Translations under genes and position numbers: made by a program
The notes under the pieces: generated by a model
Seen by the model: the letters and a program-made list of their open reading frames with translations, nothing else
What the model was told of the DNA's origin: nothing
Database searches by the model: none
Shown here: positions 32,335 through 41,353 of the stretch, one piece after another
Numbering within the stretch: the stretch's first letter is position 1
Layout of the letters: every line of letters starts with the position of its first letter
Assembly: GCA_011605725.1 (NCBI GenBank)
Contig: JAAOZP010000011.1
Location: 1 to 64,000, forward strand
Source: Nitrososphaerota archaeon
Lineage (GTDB): Archaea > Thermoproteota > EX4484-205 > JAAOZP01
DNA length: 64,000 nucleotides
Reading direction: 5' to 3'

Positions 32335-34674
32335 TTGAGGCTGAAGCTCTGGCTTCTAGATTTAAACGTGGATCTCTTTTCTGGCAGAGATGCTGTTTTC
32401 CTCTGGGGTGTTTCAGACGCTGGAAGAAGAGTTTTACTTGTTGATGACGAGGTTGAAAACTTTTTCTTCCTAAAGCCTTCGAACAATGTTGACCCGGAAG
32501 AGGCAGTTAAGGAGACCATTCCCGAGGGTAGGCGCTACGGTGTCACCAGGATGGAGGTCTGCTCCAAAAGGGTTCTCGGAAAGCCTGTCCAGGTGGTTAA
32601 AGTATACGTGGACAGGTCTGAAAATGTTGAGAGGGCTGTTGGAAAGCTGGAGAAGCTTAAACTTTTCGAAAAAGCTTACGAAGGAGACATCAGGCTCTCG
32701 ACAAGGTATCTTCTTGAGAAGAACATCACGCCGTCCTCCTGGCTTGAAGCAGAGGTTGAAAGAGACGAGTCCCTCCCATCACTACCCAATGTTGAAACCT
32801 TCAGGGTTAAAACAGTTAAACCATTGGAGGATGAGAAGGTTCCTGAGCTCCGCGTGATGGCTGTGCATTTTCTTAAAGTGGGTGAAAAAGGGTCTCCTAA
32901 GCCAGAGCATGATCCTATCGTTGCAATATCTACCTATGACGGGAAGATGTTGAGACAGTTTAAGTACGACGTGAAAACAGACAAGCATCTTATAGAGGAT
33001 TTTCTTAATCATGTTAAAGCTTTAGATCCAGATATTATAGTAGGGTACGGTATAACTGAGGACTGGAGTTATTTGGCAGAGAGGTGCAAGAGGGTTGATG
33101 TTCCGCTAGAGGTTGGACGAAACTATGCTAAGCCCCATACAAGCGTTTTCGGGCATGTCTCGGTAACAGGGAGGATTAACATGGATCTTTTCCATAATGC
33201 GCGTGAAAATCCGCAGTTGACGGAGTATACGTTGGACGAGTATGCTCAGTCGCTGGGTTTAAGCGTTGAATACAGAATTCCTGAGCATAAATACCCTGAG
33301 TATCTTAATTCTTCAGATGTGGACAGGCTTTTCAAACAATCAGAGGAATATGCGAAACTGGTATACAGGATTTGGATGATGCTGGGCGATTTTGCGATTC
33401 AGCTTTCCCAGATAACCGGCCTGCCGATGGACCATGTTTTCACAGCCTCCCCCGGCCACAGGGCTGAGGCATACTTGATCAGAGAAGCCTATTCTCTAGG
33501 GGAATTAATTCCTCAAAGGATTGAGAAACCGTATGTTCCTTATGTGGGGGGCCTAGTTTTACAGCCTCAGGAAGGGGTTTACGAGAATGTTAGCGTTATA
33601 GATTTCTCATCCATGTACCCTAACCTCATGTTGAAATATAATATTTCACCTGACACTTATGTTCCTGAGGGCGAGGAATGCAGGGATTGCTTCGTCTCAC
33701 CCGAGTCTAAGCACAGGTTTAGGAAGGACTATAGAGGAGTGTACGCAAGCATGCTTCAGAAACTCCTGGATGCTAGGAGGAGTGTGAGGAAGAGGCTTGA
33801 AAACGTTAAGGAGGGAAGTGTTGAGCACCGGGTTCTTGATGCTAGGCAGAAAGCCCTGAAGATACTTGCGAACACGCTTTACGGCTACGCCGGCTGGGTC
33901 GGTGCACGCTGGTATCTTAGGGAGGTTGCTGAATCCGTTGCAGAGTGGGGGAGGCATACGATTAGAATGGCAATTGAGAAAGCTAGGGAAATGGGGTTGA
34001 AGATAATATACGGGGATACTGACAGCATTTTTGTCACGGATGGTGAGAAGCTGAAGAATCTGGTAGGCTGGATTGAAAGCGAGCTTGGAATGGAGGCACG
34101 GGTTGATAAGAAATATAGTAGAATACTCTTTACTGAGGCGAAGAAAAGGTATGGCGGTCTTCTGGAGGATGATGGTCTCGAAGTTGTAGGCTTAGAGGTT
34201 GTCAGGGGGGACTGGGCGGAAATAGCTAAGGAGACTCAGCTGGGTGTTCTTAAAACAATGCTTGAAACACGGGATGTTAGCAAGGCAGTATCTTACGTGA
34301 GAAACATTATAGCGGAGGCGAGAAGCGGAAGGGTTGAGATGGAGAAGATGATCATATGGAAGAGGATGACTAAGCCTCCGGAGGCTTACGAGGTCAGGGC
34401 GCCCCATGTGTTGGCTGCGCTGGAGCTTTCCAAGAGAGGCTGGAGGATAGACGTGGGCGATAAGGTTGGCTACATTGTTACAAGAGGGTCTTCGAAAATA
34501 GGTGAGAGGGCCAGGCCCTACCAGCTGGTTGAGAAGAAGGATATCGACTATGAGTACTATGTTAGGAACCAGATAGTTCCGGCAGCAATGAGAATTTTAA
34601 AAGTTTTTGGAGTGGATGAGCAGACTCTGTTGCAGGAGCCTAAAAAGGGGCTTATGGCGTTCGGAACAGGCTGA
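32335..34674 (+). CDS. polB: Family B DNA polymerase with inactivated 3'-5' exonuclease
   Basis: A 779-residue family B polymerase. Polymerase motifs are intact: motif A DFSSMYPNL (D423), motif B KILANTLYGY (K509) and motif C YGDTDS (D561, D563). The exonuclease domain keeps the fold but not the chemistry: the Exo I D-x-E reads H178-F-L180 in AVHFLKV, Exo II is one residue short (YGITEDW), and the Exo III Tyr-x3-Asp is EYAKLV with Val for Asp. The enzyme should copy DNA without proofreading, as for some accessory archaeal PolB paralogues, so it is probably not the main replicase. The acetyltransferase RimI follows after four bases. Confidence 0.9.
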   Translation: MRLKLWLLDLNVDLFSGRDAVFLWGVSDAGRRVLLVDDEVENFFFLKPSNNVDPEEAVKETIPEGRRYGVTRMEVCSKRVLGKPVQVVKVYVDRSENVERAVGKLEKLKLFEKAYEGDIRLSTRYLLEKNITPSSWLEAEVERDESLPSLPNVETFRVKTVKPLEDEKVPELRVMAVHFLKVGEKGSPKPEHDPIVAISTYDGKMLRQFKYDVKTDKHLIEDFLNHVKALDPDIIVGYGITEDWSYLAERCKRVDVPLEVGRNYAKPHTSVFGHVSVTGRINMDLFHNARENPQLTEYTLDEYAQSLGLSVEYRIPEHKYPEYLNSSDVDRLFKQSEEYAKLVYRIWMMLGDFAIQLSQITGLPMDHVFTASPGHRAEAYLIREAYSLGELIPQRIEKPYVPYVGGLVLQPQEGVYENVSVIDFSSMYPNLMLKYNISPDTYVPEGEECRDCFVSPESKHRFRKDYRGVYASMLQKLLDARRSVRKRLENVKEGSVEHRVLDARQKALKILANTLYGYAGWVGARWYLREVAESVAEWGRHTIRMAIEKAREMGLKIIYGDTDSIFVTDGEKLKNLVGWIESELGMEARVDKKYSRILFTEAKKRYGGLLEDDGLEVVGLEVVRGDWAEIAKETQLGVLKTMLETRDVSKAVSYVRNIIAEARSGRVEMEKMIIWKRMTKPPEAYEVRAPHVLAALELSKRGWRIDVGDKVGYIVTRGSSKIGERARPYQLVEKKDIDYEYYVRNQIVPAAMRILKVFGVDEQTLLQEPKKGLMAFGTG

Positions 34675-34678
34675 AAAA

Positions 34679-35158
34679 ATGCTTGGAAGGGGGTGTTTGC
34701 TCAGGGATGCTAGGGAGACTGATTTAGAGGCAGTAATGAGGATTGAGAAGGCTTCTTTTCCAAGGTACCCGTACCCCATGAGTGTTTTCACAATTCTGTT
34801 GAAGCAATACCCAAGATATTTCTTGGTGGCTGAATGCTCTGGGAGTGTTTCAGGGTATGTTTGCGGAAGTATTGCTGGGGAAAATCTTGGAAGAGTAGTG
34901 TCCATTGCTGTAGAGCCAAGGTTGAGGAGAAAAGGTGTGGGTAGAATGCTTATGCTTGGGCTTGAATCTAGGTTTAGGGCAGACGGTGTTAAAGCTATCC
35001 GTTTAGAAGTGGGTGTTGATAACGAGTCTGCGATCCGGCTCTACGAGTCTTTAGGCTACAGGCCTATGGGATTGCGAAGAAGATATTATCCGAACGGGTG
35101 TGACGCCCTCGTGATGGTTAAGCGTTTAGAGAGGGACGTGGCTGACAACACTACCTAG
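34679..35158 (+). CDS. rimI: RimI-type N-alpha-acetyltransferase
   Basis: A 159-residue GNAT protein. The acetyl-CoA loop reads EPRLRRKGVGRMLM, motif B has LEVGVDNESAIRLYESLGY, and the C-terminus has RRRYYPNGCDALVM, all typical of archaeal RimI/Ard1, which acetylate protein N-termini. The ATG at 34679 lies four bases after the polymerase stop; an in-frame upstream ATG at 34607 inside the polymerase gene gives an extra tail not seen in the family. Probably co-transcribed with the polymerase. Confidence 0.85.
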   Translation: MLGRGCLLRDARETDLEAVMRIEKASFPRYPYPMSVFTILLKQYPRYFLVAECSGSVSGYVCGSIAGENLGRVVSIAVEPRLRRKGVGRMLMLGLESRFRADGVKAIRLEVGVDNESAIRLYESLGYRPMGLRRRYYPNGCDALVMVKRLERDVADNTT

Positions 35159-35193
35159 GTAAGGTTTATAATATTATTCTGCGGAGTTCAACT

Positions 35194-35592
35194 ATGGCAG
35201 GCAGGATTGTTAGGACATCAATCTCGCTGCCTAGGGATCTGATAAAGGAGCTGGACTACTTCGTGGATTCAATTGGTTCCGACAGGTCTAAGGTTTTCCA
35301 ACAGGCGATAAGGAATTTCTTAAGCATTCCACATAAGGAGGAAGATAGGGTTGCGGGCTTGTTGATGATAGTTTACAGTCACAGGATGCACGGGTTGGAG
35401 GAGGAGATAACGGATATTCAACACGGCTTCATAAACCTTATTGTTTCAGACATTCATATTCATCTTGATGAGGAAAAATGCATGTTAGCGATTTTCGTTA
35501 AGGGGATGTTCAAAGATGTTCAAAGCCTTATGAGGAAGATTGTTGGGAAGAGAGGAGTATTAATGATTAAGGAGTCGTTTGTTAAACTCTAG
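35194..35592 (+). CDS. nikR: NikR-like metal-responsive repressor
   Basis: A 132-residue regulator: an N-terminal ribbon-helix-helix (RTSISLPRDLIKELDYFVD) and a C-terminal ACT-like metal domain with the NikR nickel residues in IVSDIHIHLDEEKCMLAIFVKG (two His and the Cys) plus the preceding His in HRMHGLE. NikR binds Ni2+ and represses nickel uptake genes. No nickel transporter is adjacent; a cation exchanger is convergent downstream. TATA GTTTATAATA at about 35164-35173 lies 21-30 bases upstream of the ATG. Confidence 0.85.
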   Translation: MAGRIVRTSISLPRDLIKELDYFVDSIGSDRSKVFQQAIRNFLSIPHKEEDRVAGLLMIVYSHRMHGLEEEITDIQHGFINLIVSDIHIHLDEEKCMLAIFVKGMFKDVQSLMRKIVGKRGVLMIKESFVKL

Positions 35593-35600
35593 TTTTAAAC

Positions 35601-36593
35601 CTATTCTGGAAAAACCAGTATTCCCATGATGGATGAGAGGAATAAGGAGTAGAGCATCAGCAGGTAGAATCCTTCTCTCCAGCTGAGGCCTCCCCTGTGC
35701 ATGAGATACCACAGCAGTATGTTTGCGAGAATAGAAAATGTAACCAGGTCTGAGAAAACCTTGATGTTCAGCCTAACGGGGGAGAGTAAGAGTGTTATGC
35801 CCAATATGAGCGTAATGTTTGTGAAGCAGCTTCCTATGACGTCGCCAAAGGCAAGGCTAACGTGTTCCTTCAACATCGCCTGAATGTCAAGGGAGAGCTC
35901 TGGAAAACTGGTTCCCACCGCGATTATGGTGGCAGATATTACGTATGGCGACACTCCCATCAGGAGCGCTATCTTGACTGTTGAGTCGACGAGGAAGTCT
36001 GCGCTCACTACAACTCCAATTATGCCTAGGAAAGCCATGGCTGTGTAAACTATTAGACTCCTCTTTTTACTTTCTGCTTCAACAGGTTCTCCAGACTCTT
36101 CTAACTGTAATTCCCTTCTGGTGATTATCTTGTATGTTTGGTAAGCGTAGATGGATACGAGTAGCAGCCCGACGATCCGGCTTGCAGGAAGAAAGCTGAT
36201 TAAAAGAATAGGGATTATTGAGGCTGTGAAGATTCCAAGGTAAAGAGTGTCGAGTTCTTCGGGTTTAAACTTAATCACATTAAGCTTTTTCGACCTCCGT
36301 TTCAAAGTGTAGAGGATGAGTCCAAGTCCTATTATTAGGCAGATGTTTGCAATGTTAGAACCTAGAACATTGCCGATGGATACGGCTGCTTCTCCGGATG
36401 TCGCTGAGAACAAGGCTACTGCGAGCTCCGGAAGGCTGGTGGATGTCGCCACGAACGTGAAGCCTATTCGAGATTTTCCCAACCCTGTTGCTTCAGAGAG
36501 CTTCACAGCATTTTTAATTGCTATTTCGCTGCTTGCAAGCAGGGCTGCTAGAGAAATAACCATCGTTATCAATGGCTCTATAAGCTCATTCAT
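35601..36593 (-). CDS. CaCA-family Na+/Ca2+ exchanger
   Basis: About 330 residues with ten membrane helices in two inverted halves. The alpha repeats are clear: GTSxPEL pattern with TSTSLPELAVAL and GNVLGSNIANICLI in the first half, and GTSFPELSLDIQA with GDVIGSCFTNITLI in the second. The second repeat has Cys where Asn is usual (GSCFTN). The family exchanges Na+ or K+ for Ca2+. ATG 36593 is 25-33 bases from a TATA CTTTTTATAGG at about 36617-36627; an upstream GTG at 36611 is the alternative. Convergent with nikR, eight bases between stops. Confidence 0.87.
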   Translation of the reverse strand: MNELIEPLITMVISLAALLASSEIAIKNAVKLSEATGLGKSRIGFTFVATSTSLPELAVALFSATSGEAAVSIGNVLGSNIANICLIIGLGLILYTLKRRSKKLNVIKFKPEELDTLYLGIFTASIIPILLISFLPASRIVGLLLVSIYAYQTYKIITRRELQLEESGEPVEAESKKRSLIVYTAMAFLGIIGVVVSADFLVDSTVKIALLMGVSPYVISATIIAVGTSFPELSLDIQAMLKEHVSLAFGDVIGSCFTNITLILGITLLLSPVRLNIKVFSDLVTFSILANILLWYLMHRGGLSWREGFYLLMLYSLFLSSIMGILVFPE

Positions 36594-36653
36594 AGGGTCG
36601 ATGTTCAACACATGCCTATAAAAAGTTTTCCAGATCCCTCAATTAACTTGGCC

Positions 36654-37652
36654 CTAATCCCAGAGGATTACTACTCCGAGCGCTCTCGTCCTGTCCTTTA
36701 AGAGCTGCTTGTAGATTTCCGGAGTATTCGCATAGGGCACCCTGTGAGTCACCAGTCTGGAAACATCCAGCTCCCTGCTGCGGAGCATGTCGAAGAAGAG
36801 CTCCACGTGCCTCCTCCTGCTCCACGGATTGTTCAGGGTTTCGACAGGCGGGTGTGAAGAGTTGTGCGCACCTATTATGGTGAAGCTTGGCGCGTTGCAA
36901 TAATCATGAAGATCTATATAAGTAGGTCCTCTTGGGCTGCTTAAGACGACGAATCTCCCGAGTTTTCTTAAGCATTTAAACTCCTCGACAATCAGGTTCT
37001 GGTTTCCAGTAACCTCAAAAACAATATCCGCCATCCTCCCCTTAGTCAGCTTCTCAACCTCTGAAGCAACATCCTGCTTCAACGGGTTTATCCTAACAAT
37101 ATTCTCAGGAAGGTATTCAAGCCTATTATCAGACACGTCGACGACGATAACCGGCATTGCGCCCGCCATCTTGCAAATCCTCGCTGTCAACTGGCCAAGT
37201 ATCCCGGCGCCGTAGATCACGACGGATTCTCCGAATGAAAGCTGGCTTCTCCTAACGCCGTTCATAACGATCTCCGCTATCGTGAAGAAGGATGCTTCCT
37301 CTTCGGAGACACCTTGGGGTACGAGCATAACATCCTTCTGAGAGGCTGAAACATACATGGCATGGGGGGAGTATGAGGCTACGGTTTTTCCTATTAGGCT
37401 CCTGTCAGCATCAGGACCCGTGTCGACAACCATGCCTATGTTGTCATATCCCGGGACAAACGGGTATTTCCCGTAGCCCGCCCAATACGACTGGGGAGGG
37501 AATTCTCCGCTTAAGATAGTAAGCTCGGTTCCTATGCTGATCAGGCTCCGCTTAGTTTTTATGAGAACCTCGTCTCCCTTGATGTCAGGCACCTCCTTGT
37601 CTTCGACGATAACGCTTTTAGGCTTCTGAAACACGACTGTCGGATTCTTCAA
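36654..37652 (-). CDS. Medium-chain zinc-type alcohol/sugar dehydrogenase
   Basis: About 332 residues of the MDR superfamily: an N-terminal GroES-like domain and a Rossmann domain with GAGILGQLTARICKMAGA. The structural zinc cysteine cluster is absent, and the ISIGTELTILSG region is like the bi-domain oxidoreductases acting on sugar derivatives, where the usual catalytic Cys is replaced. The TTG at 37652 follows GGTGAAACAGG; the frame is open up to 37751 but that would overlap the divergent GapN gene and the shared TATA element. Divergent arrangement suggests co-regulation with GapN in sugar oxidation. Confidence 0.82.
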   Translation of the reverse strand: MKNPTVVFQKPKSVIVEDKEVPDIKGDEVLIKTKRSLISIGTELTILSGEFPPQSYWAGYGKYPFVPGYDNIGMVVDTGPDADRSLIGKTVASYSPHAMYVSASQKDVMLVPQGVSEEEASFFTIAEIVMNGVRRSQLSFGESVVIYGAGILGQLTARICKMAGAMPVIVVDVSDNRLEYLPENIVRINPLKQDVASEVEKLTKGRMADIVFEVTGNQNLIVEEFKCLRKLGRFVVLSSPRGPTYIDLHDYCNAPSFTIIGAHNSSHPPVETLNNPWSRRRHVELFFDMLRSRELDVSRLVTHRVPYANTPEIYKQLLKDRTRALGVVILWD

Positions 37653-37718
37653 CCCTGTTTCACCACTCTTCTCTTGCAGATATCTTTTTCGCTCTACTTT
37701 GCGAAAAATACGGTGAAA

Positions 37719-37729
37719 CCTTATAAACC
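37719..37729. promoter_or_regulatory. Near-palindromic TATA element shared by divergent genes
   Basis: CCTTATAAACC reads as a TATA box on both strands (GGTTTATAAGG on the other). It is 21-31 bases before the GapN ATG at 37750, and serves the leadered dehydrogenase gene at 37652 on the minus strand. GGTGAAA/TTTCACC arms at about 37712-37718 and 37657-37663 form an inverted repeat nearby that could be an operator. Confidence 0.45.
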
Positions 37730-37749
37730 TGTTATAGTGTCGCTTCCCC

Positions 37750-39273
37750 ATGGCTCGAACGCTAGACGAGATAATCCTGCCCGACGAGTTCAGAGATATT
37801 TACGACGAGGAAGACGGGTTGAAGAAGTTCAGGCTTTTCATAGGAGGGAAATGGGTTAAGCCTAGGAACGGGCGATACTTCAGTGTTAAATCGCCTTCAA
37901 CAAGGAGGGTTTTAGCGGAGGCGCCGCTGGGAAGCAGGGACGAGGCCCTGGAAGCCATTTCTGAAGCGGATTCATCGAGAAGCAGAATAAGGAATCTTGC
38001 AGCAATAGACAGGATAGAGATACTGGAGGCAGCGTCGAGACTAATAGCGAAGTACGAGGACTACTTGGTCAGCATCCTGGTGTCCGAGGCCGGTAAACCC
38101 CTAGTGTACGCGAAGGCTGAGGTTAATGCTGCTATGGAGAGGATGAGGCTCACGCTGGAGGAGGCTAGAAAGATCTATGGGGAATATATTCCGGGAGACT
38201 GGGTTAAAGACACTAAGAACAAGTTTGCAATAGTTTTAAGGGAGCCGGTGGGAATCGTCGCCGCCATCACGCCTTTCAACTATCCTCTTTTCTCCCCTAT
38301 TGCGAAGATTGCGCCTGCACTCGTCTCTGGGAACAGTGTTGTTCACAAGCCTGCTAGCGATACTCCGGTGACTGGGCTTTTTCTCGCTAAGATTCTGCAG
38401 GCCGCCGGGCTTCCCGACGGTGTTTTAAACGTTGTAACTGGGCCTGGGGGTGAGGTTGGAGATGTTTTTGTTTCAGACCCGAGGGTGAAGGCTGTGAGCT
38501 TCACTGGAAGCACCGAGATTGGTTCAAAGATCCCTGCTAAAGCAGGCTTGAAAAAGCTTCATCTAGAGCTAGGTGGAAAGGCTGCTGCAATAGTGCTTAA
38601 GGATGCAGACCTAGATTTGGCTGCGGAGAAGATTACGTTAGGGGTTGTGAAGAACTCCGGCCAGCGGTGCGACGCTATAAGCCGGGCTTTAGTAGTTAAA
38701 GAGGTTGCCGATGAGCTTGTTGGGAAACTGGAGGAGAGGTTTAGAAACATCAGGTTCGGCTATCCTTGGGAGGAGGGTGTTCAAGTAGGGCCGTTGATAA
38801 ACGAAAAGGCTTTGAACCATGTTGCAAGCCTTGTGGAAGACGCTGTCAGTAAGAGAGCCCTCCTGCTAGTGGGAGGGAAAAACCATGGTTTAATATATGA
38901 GCCGACTCTTCTCGACCACGTTCCGCTTGAAGCAAGGATTGCTTGGGAGGAAACGTTCGGCCCAGTCCTGCCTGTGATAAGGGTTAGAGACGAGTATGAG
39001 GCTGTAGAGGTCTCTAATAGGTCCAACCTCGGGTTGGACTCCGCGGTTTTCACGAACTCTCTATACAGCATGTGGAGAATTGCTAAGACTCTGCAAGTTG
39101 GCACGGTTAGTGTTAACGATGCTCCTGCACACGGTGTTGGAAACTTCCCGTTTGGAGGCGTGAAGGATTCAGGAATAGGGAGAGAGGGGCTTGGATACAG
39201 TATTGATGAACTGACGGTAATAAAAACGGTTTCCGTGAACATTGCACCATCCGGACTCTGGAAGGGAAGATAG
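37750..39273 (+). CDS. gapN: Aldehyde dehydrogenase, GapN-like (non-phosphorylating GAPDH)
   Basis: A 507-residue NAD(P)-dependent aldehyde dehydrogenase. The NAD domain holds ITPFNYPL and FTGSTEIG; the catalytic Glu is in LELGGK and the nucleophilic Cys in NSGQRCDAISRALV. The GQRCDAIS sequence is characteristic of archaeal GAPN, which oxidises glyceraldehyde 3-phosphate directly to 3-phosphoglycerate, the irreversible step in modified Embden-Meyerhof glycolysis. Length fits. Lactaldehyde or other aldehyde use cannot be excluded. The ATG is placed for a leaderless message from the shared TATA element. Confidence 0.82.
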   Translation: MARTLDEIILPDEFRDIYDEEDGLKKFRLFIGGKWVKPRNGRYFSVKSPSTRRVLAEAPLGSRDEALEAISEADSSRSRIRNLAAIDRIEILEAASRLIAKYEDYLVSILVSEAGKPLVYAKAEVNAAMERMRLTLEEARKIYGEYIPGDWVKDTKNKFAIVLREPVGIVAAITPFNYPLFSPIAKIAPALVSGNSVVHKPASDTPVTGLFLAKILQAAGLPDGVLNVVTGPGGEVGDVFVSDPRVKAVSFTGSTEIGSKIPAKAGLKKLHLELGGKAAAIVLKDADLDLAAEKITLGVVKNSGQRCDAISRALVVKEVADELVGKLEERFRNIRFGYPWEEGVQVGPLINEKALNHVASLVEDAVSKRALLLVGGKNHGLIYEPTLLDHVPLEARIAWEETFGPVLPVIRVRDEYEAVEVSNRSNLGLDSAVFTNSLYSMWRIAKTLQVGTVSVNDAPAHGVGNFPFGGVKDSGIGREGLGYSIDELTVIKTVSVNIAPSGLWKGR

Positions 39274-39320
39274 CTCTAAAAAGCCTAAAAATTAATATTG
39301 TGAAGAATCATTTTAGAAGC

Positions 39321-40289
39321 ATGGTTTCAGAAGGGGTGAGAAAGATCCTTGGTCTGGTTTACGGGAGGGAGCTGCTATCCTATGATTTCGGTCCAAGACA
39401 TGTTATGAATTCAGCTAGGCTGGAATCTTTCTTCAAAGCCCTGGAGTCATCCGGGTTGGTTTCAGACAGCCGTGTTCTTTTACTTAAGCCTAGGATGGCA
39501 ACTTTTGAGGAGATAGCCCTATATCATGACGAGAGGTATATTGAATTCGTGAAGCAGATGTCTGTTGAGGGCAAGGGTCTGCTGGACCATGGTGATACTC
39601 CTGCTTTCCCAGGTGTTTTCGAAGCTGCTTCCCTCGTGGTTGGTTCAACGCTTGAAGCACTGGACGCGGTCATGAAAGGGGACGTTTTATACTCTATGAA
39701 CCCGATGGGGGGGTTACACCACGCTAGGCGCGGCAGGGCTGCCGGGTTCTGCGTTTTTAATGACGTGGGCGTTTTAATCGAGAAAGCCAGAAGAAAATAT
39801 GGTGTTAGAAAAATACTTTACGTTGACCTTGATGCTCACCATGGTGACGGAGTTATGTACGATTATTATTATGATCCGAACCTGTTCATCGTTGATTTTC
39901 ACGAGGACGGGAGGTATCTTTACCCGGGAACCGGTTTCGAGGGGGAGACTGGCGGCGGGGAGGCTGCGGGGACTAAGCTTAACCTTCCTTTAAAACCCTG
40001 GGCGACTGACCGGGATTTCGAGGATAAAATGGAGAATGCTAAACGGTTCATGTCTAAAACTTCCTTTGAATTGATGGTTTTTCAAGCGGGTGCTGACAGT
40101 ATCGCCGGCGATCCGATTACGCATTTGAAGCTAACCGCCCATGCCCATCTTCAAATTGTTTCATTCCTTAAAGAACTGTCTGGTAAATCAAACGTTTGCC
40201 CGCTGGTCGTGCTGGGCGGCGGAGGTTATAATCCGGCTAACACTGCAGAAGTCTGGCTTAAGATAGTTAACGCCCTGGTAAAACAGTAG
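39321..40289 (+). CDS. Histone deacetylase-like (AcuC/acetylpolyamine) zinc hydrolase
   Basis: A class I/II HDAC-fold amidohydrolase of about 322 residues. The catalytic His pair is in GGLHHARRGRAAGFC, zinc ligands are the Asp and His in YVDLDAHHGDG and the Asp in QAGADSIAGDP, and the glycine-rich GGGGY loop is near the end. In archaea such enzymes deacetylate acetylpolyamines, acetyl-lysine proteins or acetyl-CoA synthetase. CCTAAAAATT at about 39284-39293 is 28-37 bases before ATG 39321; an in-frame GTG at 39300 adds seven residues. It follows GapN closely, so read-through is possible. Confidence 0.87.
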   Translation: MVSEGVRKILGLVYGRELLSYDFGPRHVMNSARLESFFKALESSGLVSDSRVLLLKPRMATFEEIALYHDERYIEFVKQMSVEGKGLLDHGDTPAFPGVFEAASLVVGSTLEALDAVMKGDVLYSMNPMGGLHHARRGRAAGFCVFNDVGVLIEKARRKYGVRKILYVDLDAHHGDGVMYDYYYDPNLFIVDFHEDGRYLYPGTGFEGETGGGEAAGTKLNLPLKPWATDRDFEDKMENAKRFMSKTSFELMVFQAGADSIAGDPITHLKLTAHAHLQIVSFLKELSGKSNVCPLVVLGGGGYNPANTAEVWLKIVNALVKQ

Positions 40290-40351
40290 CGTGTTAAACA
40301 CTTTCCAGGGAAAATGAATTGTTAAATTCGTGGAGCAACCGGGATGGCTGA

Positions 40352-41257
40352 ATGAGGATCGCAATCTTAACGGAGCTTCTTGCAGTATTCCTCTGGGCTC
40401 TGGGAAACATATTCGTAGCATATTTAAGCATGTTCTTCGACAATTACACGCAGAATTTTTTCAGGTTTATTTCGGCCAGCATGGTACTGCTGTTTTTATC
40501 GCTGCTCTTAAAAAAGGAAGATTATTTAAACTCCTTAAGAAGACTGAACACGCTTTCAATCCCTATTGCAACCGTCTTCGCATTTCAGGTATTAATTGTT
40601 TACGGGATAGCTTTTACAACGCCAACAGTAGCAACGTTGGTAACACGACTCAGCATTGTCTTCGTCGACATACTTGCCTTCTATCTATTCCCAGAGGAGA
40701 AGACGATGTTTTCGAAAAAGGGTTTCATAATGGGCACTGTAATGTCTTTCATAGGGGTTTCAGGAGTTATCTTAACGGGTGCAGGTTTTTCTCCGCCTGG
40801 AGAAATGTTTATAGCGGGCGTCGTCTTCTTATTGTTAGCCTCAATACTCTGGGCTGTCTACACGGTTTCCATCAGGATTGTTCTCAGAGATTTAGACCCG
40901 CTTTCAGCAACAACCAACATATTCCTGTTCTCCGGAATAATGTACCTTCCCTTCTCAATTTTAACTGGAGGAGTATACATGGTTTTAAAAGCAGAGCCGG
41001 TTGTGAACCTGGTGCTAGTGGTCTCAGGAGTTCTCGCAATAGGCTTAGCCAACTTTCTCAACTATTATGCTATTCAGAAGTTGGGTGCATCTCTGCCCGC
41101 AAACCTTCAAATCCTCCTCCCGGTTTTCACTGGTGTAATGTCCGTCATAGTGTTTAATGAAGAAATGCATCCCGTTAAAATCTTCTTCTCAGCCTTAACC
41201 TTAATCGGATGCTGGATGCTGGTTAGAGCTTCAGAGCAACTTTTTTCAAGAAACTAA
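40352..41257 (+). CDS. EamA/DMT-superfamily transporter
   Basis: A 301-residue protein with ten membrane helices arranged as two EamA repeats; the second half includes GLANFLNYYAIQKLGAS and ends FNEEMHPVKIFFSALTLIG, both typical. Members export amino acids, nucleotides or other metabolites. The ATG at 40352 follows GGGATGG. It lies 62 bases after the deacetylase-like gene. The substrate is unknown. Confidence 0.85.
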   Translation: MRIAILTELLAVFLWALGNIFVAYLSMFFDNYTQNFFRFISASMVLLFLSLLLKKEDYLNSLRRLNTLSIPIATVFAFQVLIVYGIAFTTPTVATLVTRLSIVFVDILAFYLFPEEKTMFSKKGFIMGTVMSFIGVSGVILTGAGFSPPGEMFIAGVVFLLLASILWAVYTVSIRIVLRDLDPLSATTNIFLFSGIMYLPFSILTGGVYMVLKAEPVVNLVLVVSGVLAIGLANFLNYYAIQKLGASLPANLQILLPVFTGVMSVIVFNEEMHPVKIFFSALTLIGCWMLVRASEQLFSRN

Positions 41258-41353
41258 ATGCCCCCCCAAATCTATACATCTTGTCTAACCTCTTAACAGG
41301 CTAGGGTTGTTCAAATAGAAAGCTTTATCCATGGGATGTAACCAGGCTGATGC

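Noticed and set aside
40330..41157. 275-codon plus-strand frame overlapping the EamA transporter
   Set aside because: The EamA frame has ten clear helices and a ribosome site; the other is an out-of-frame shadow.
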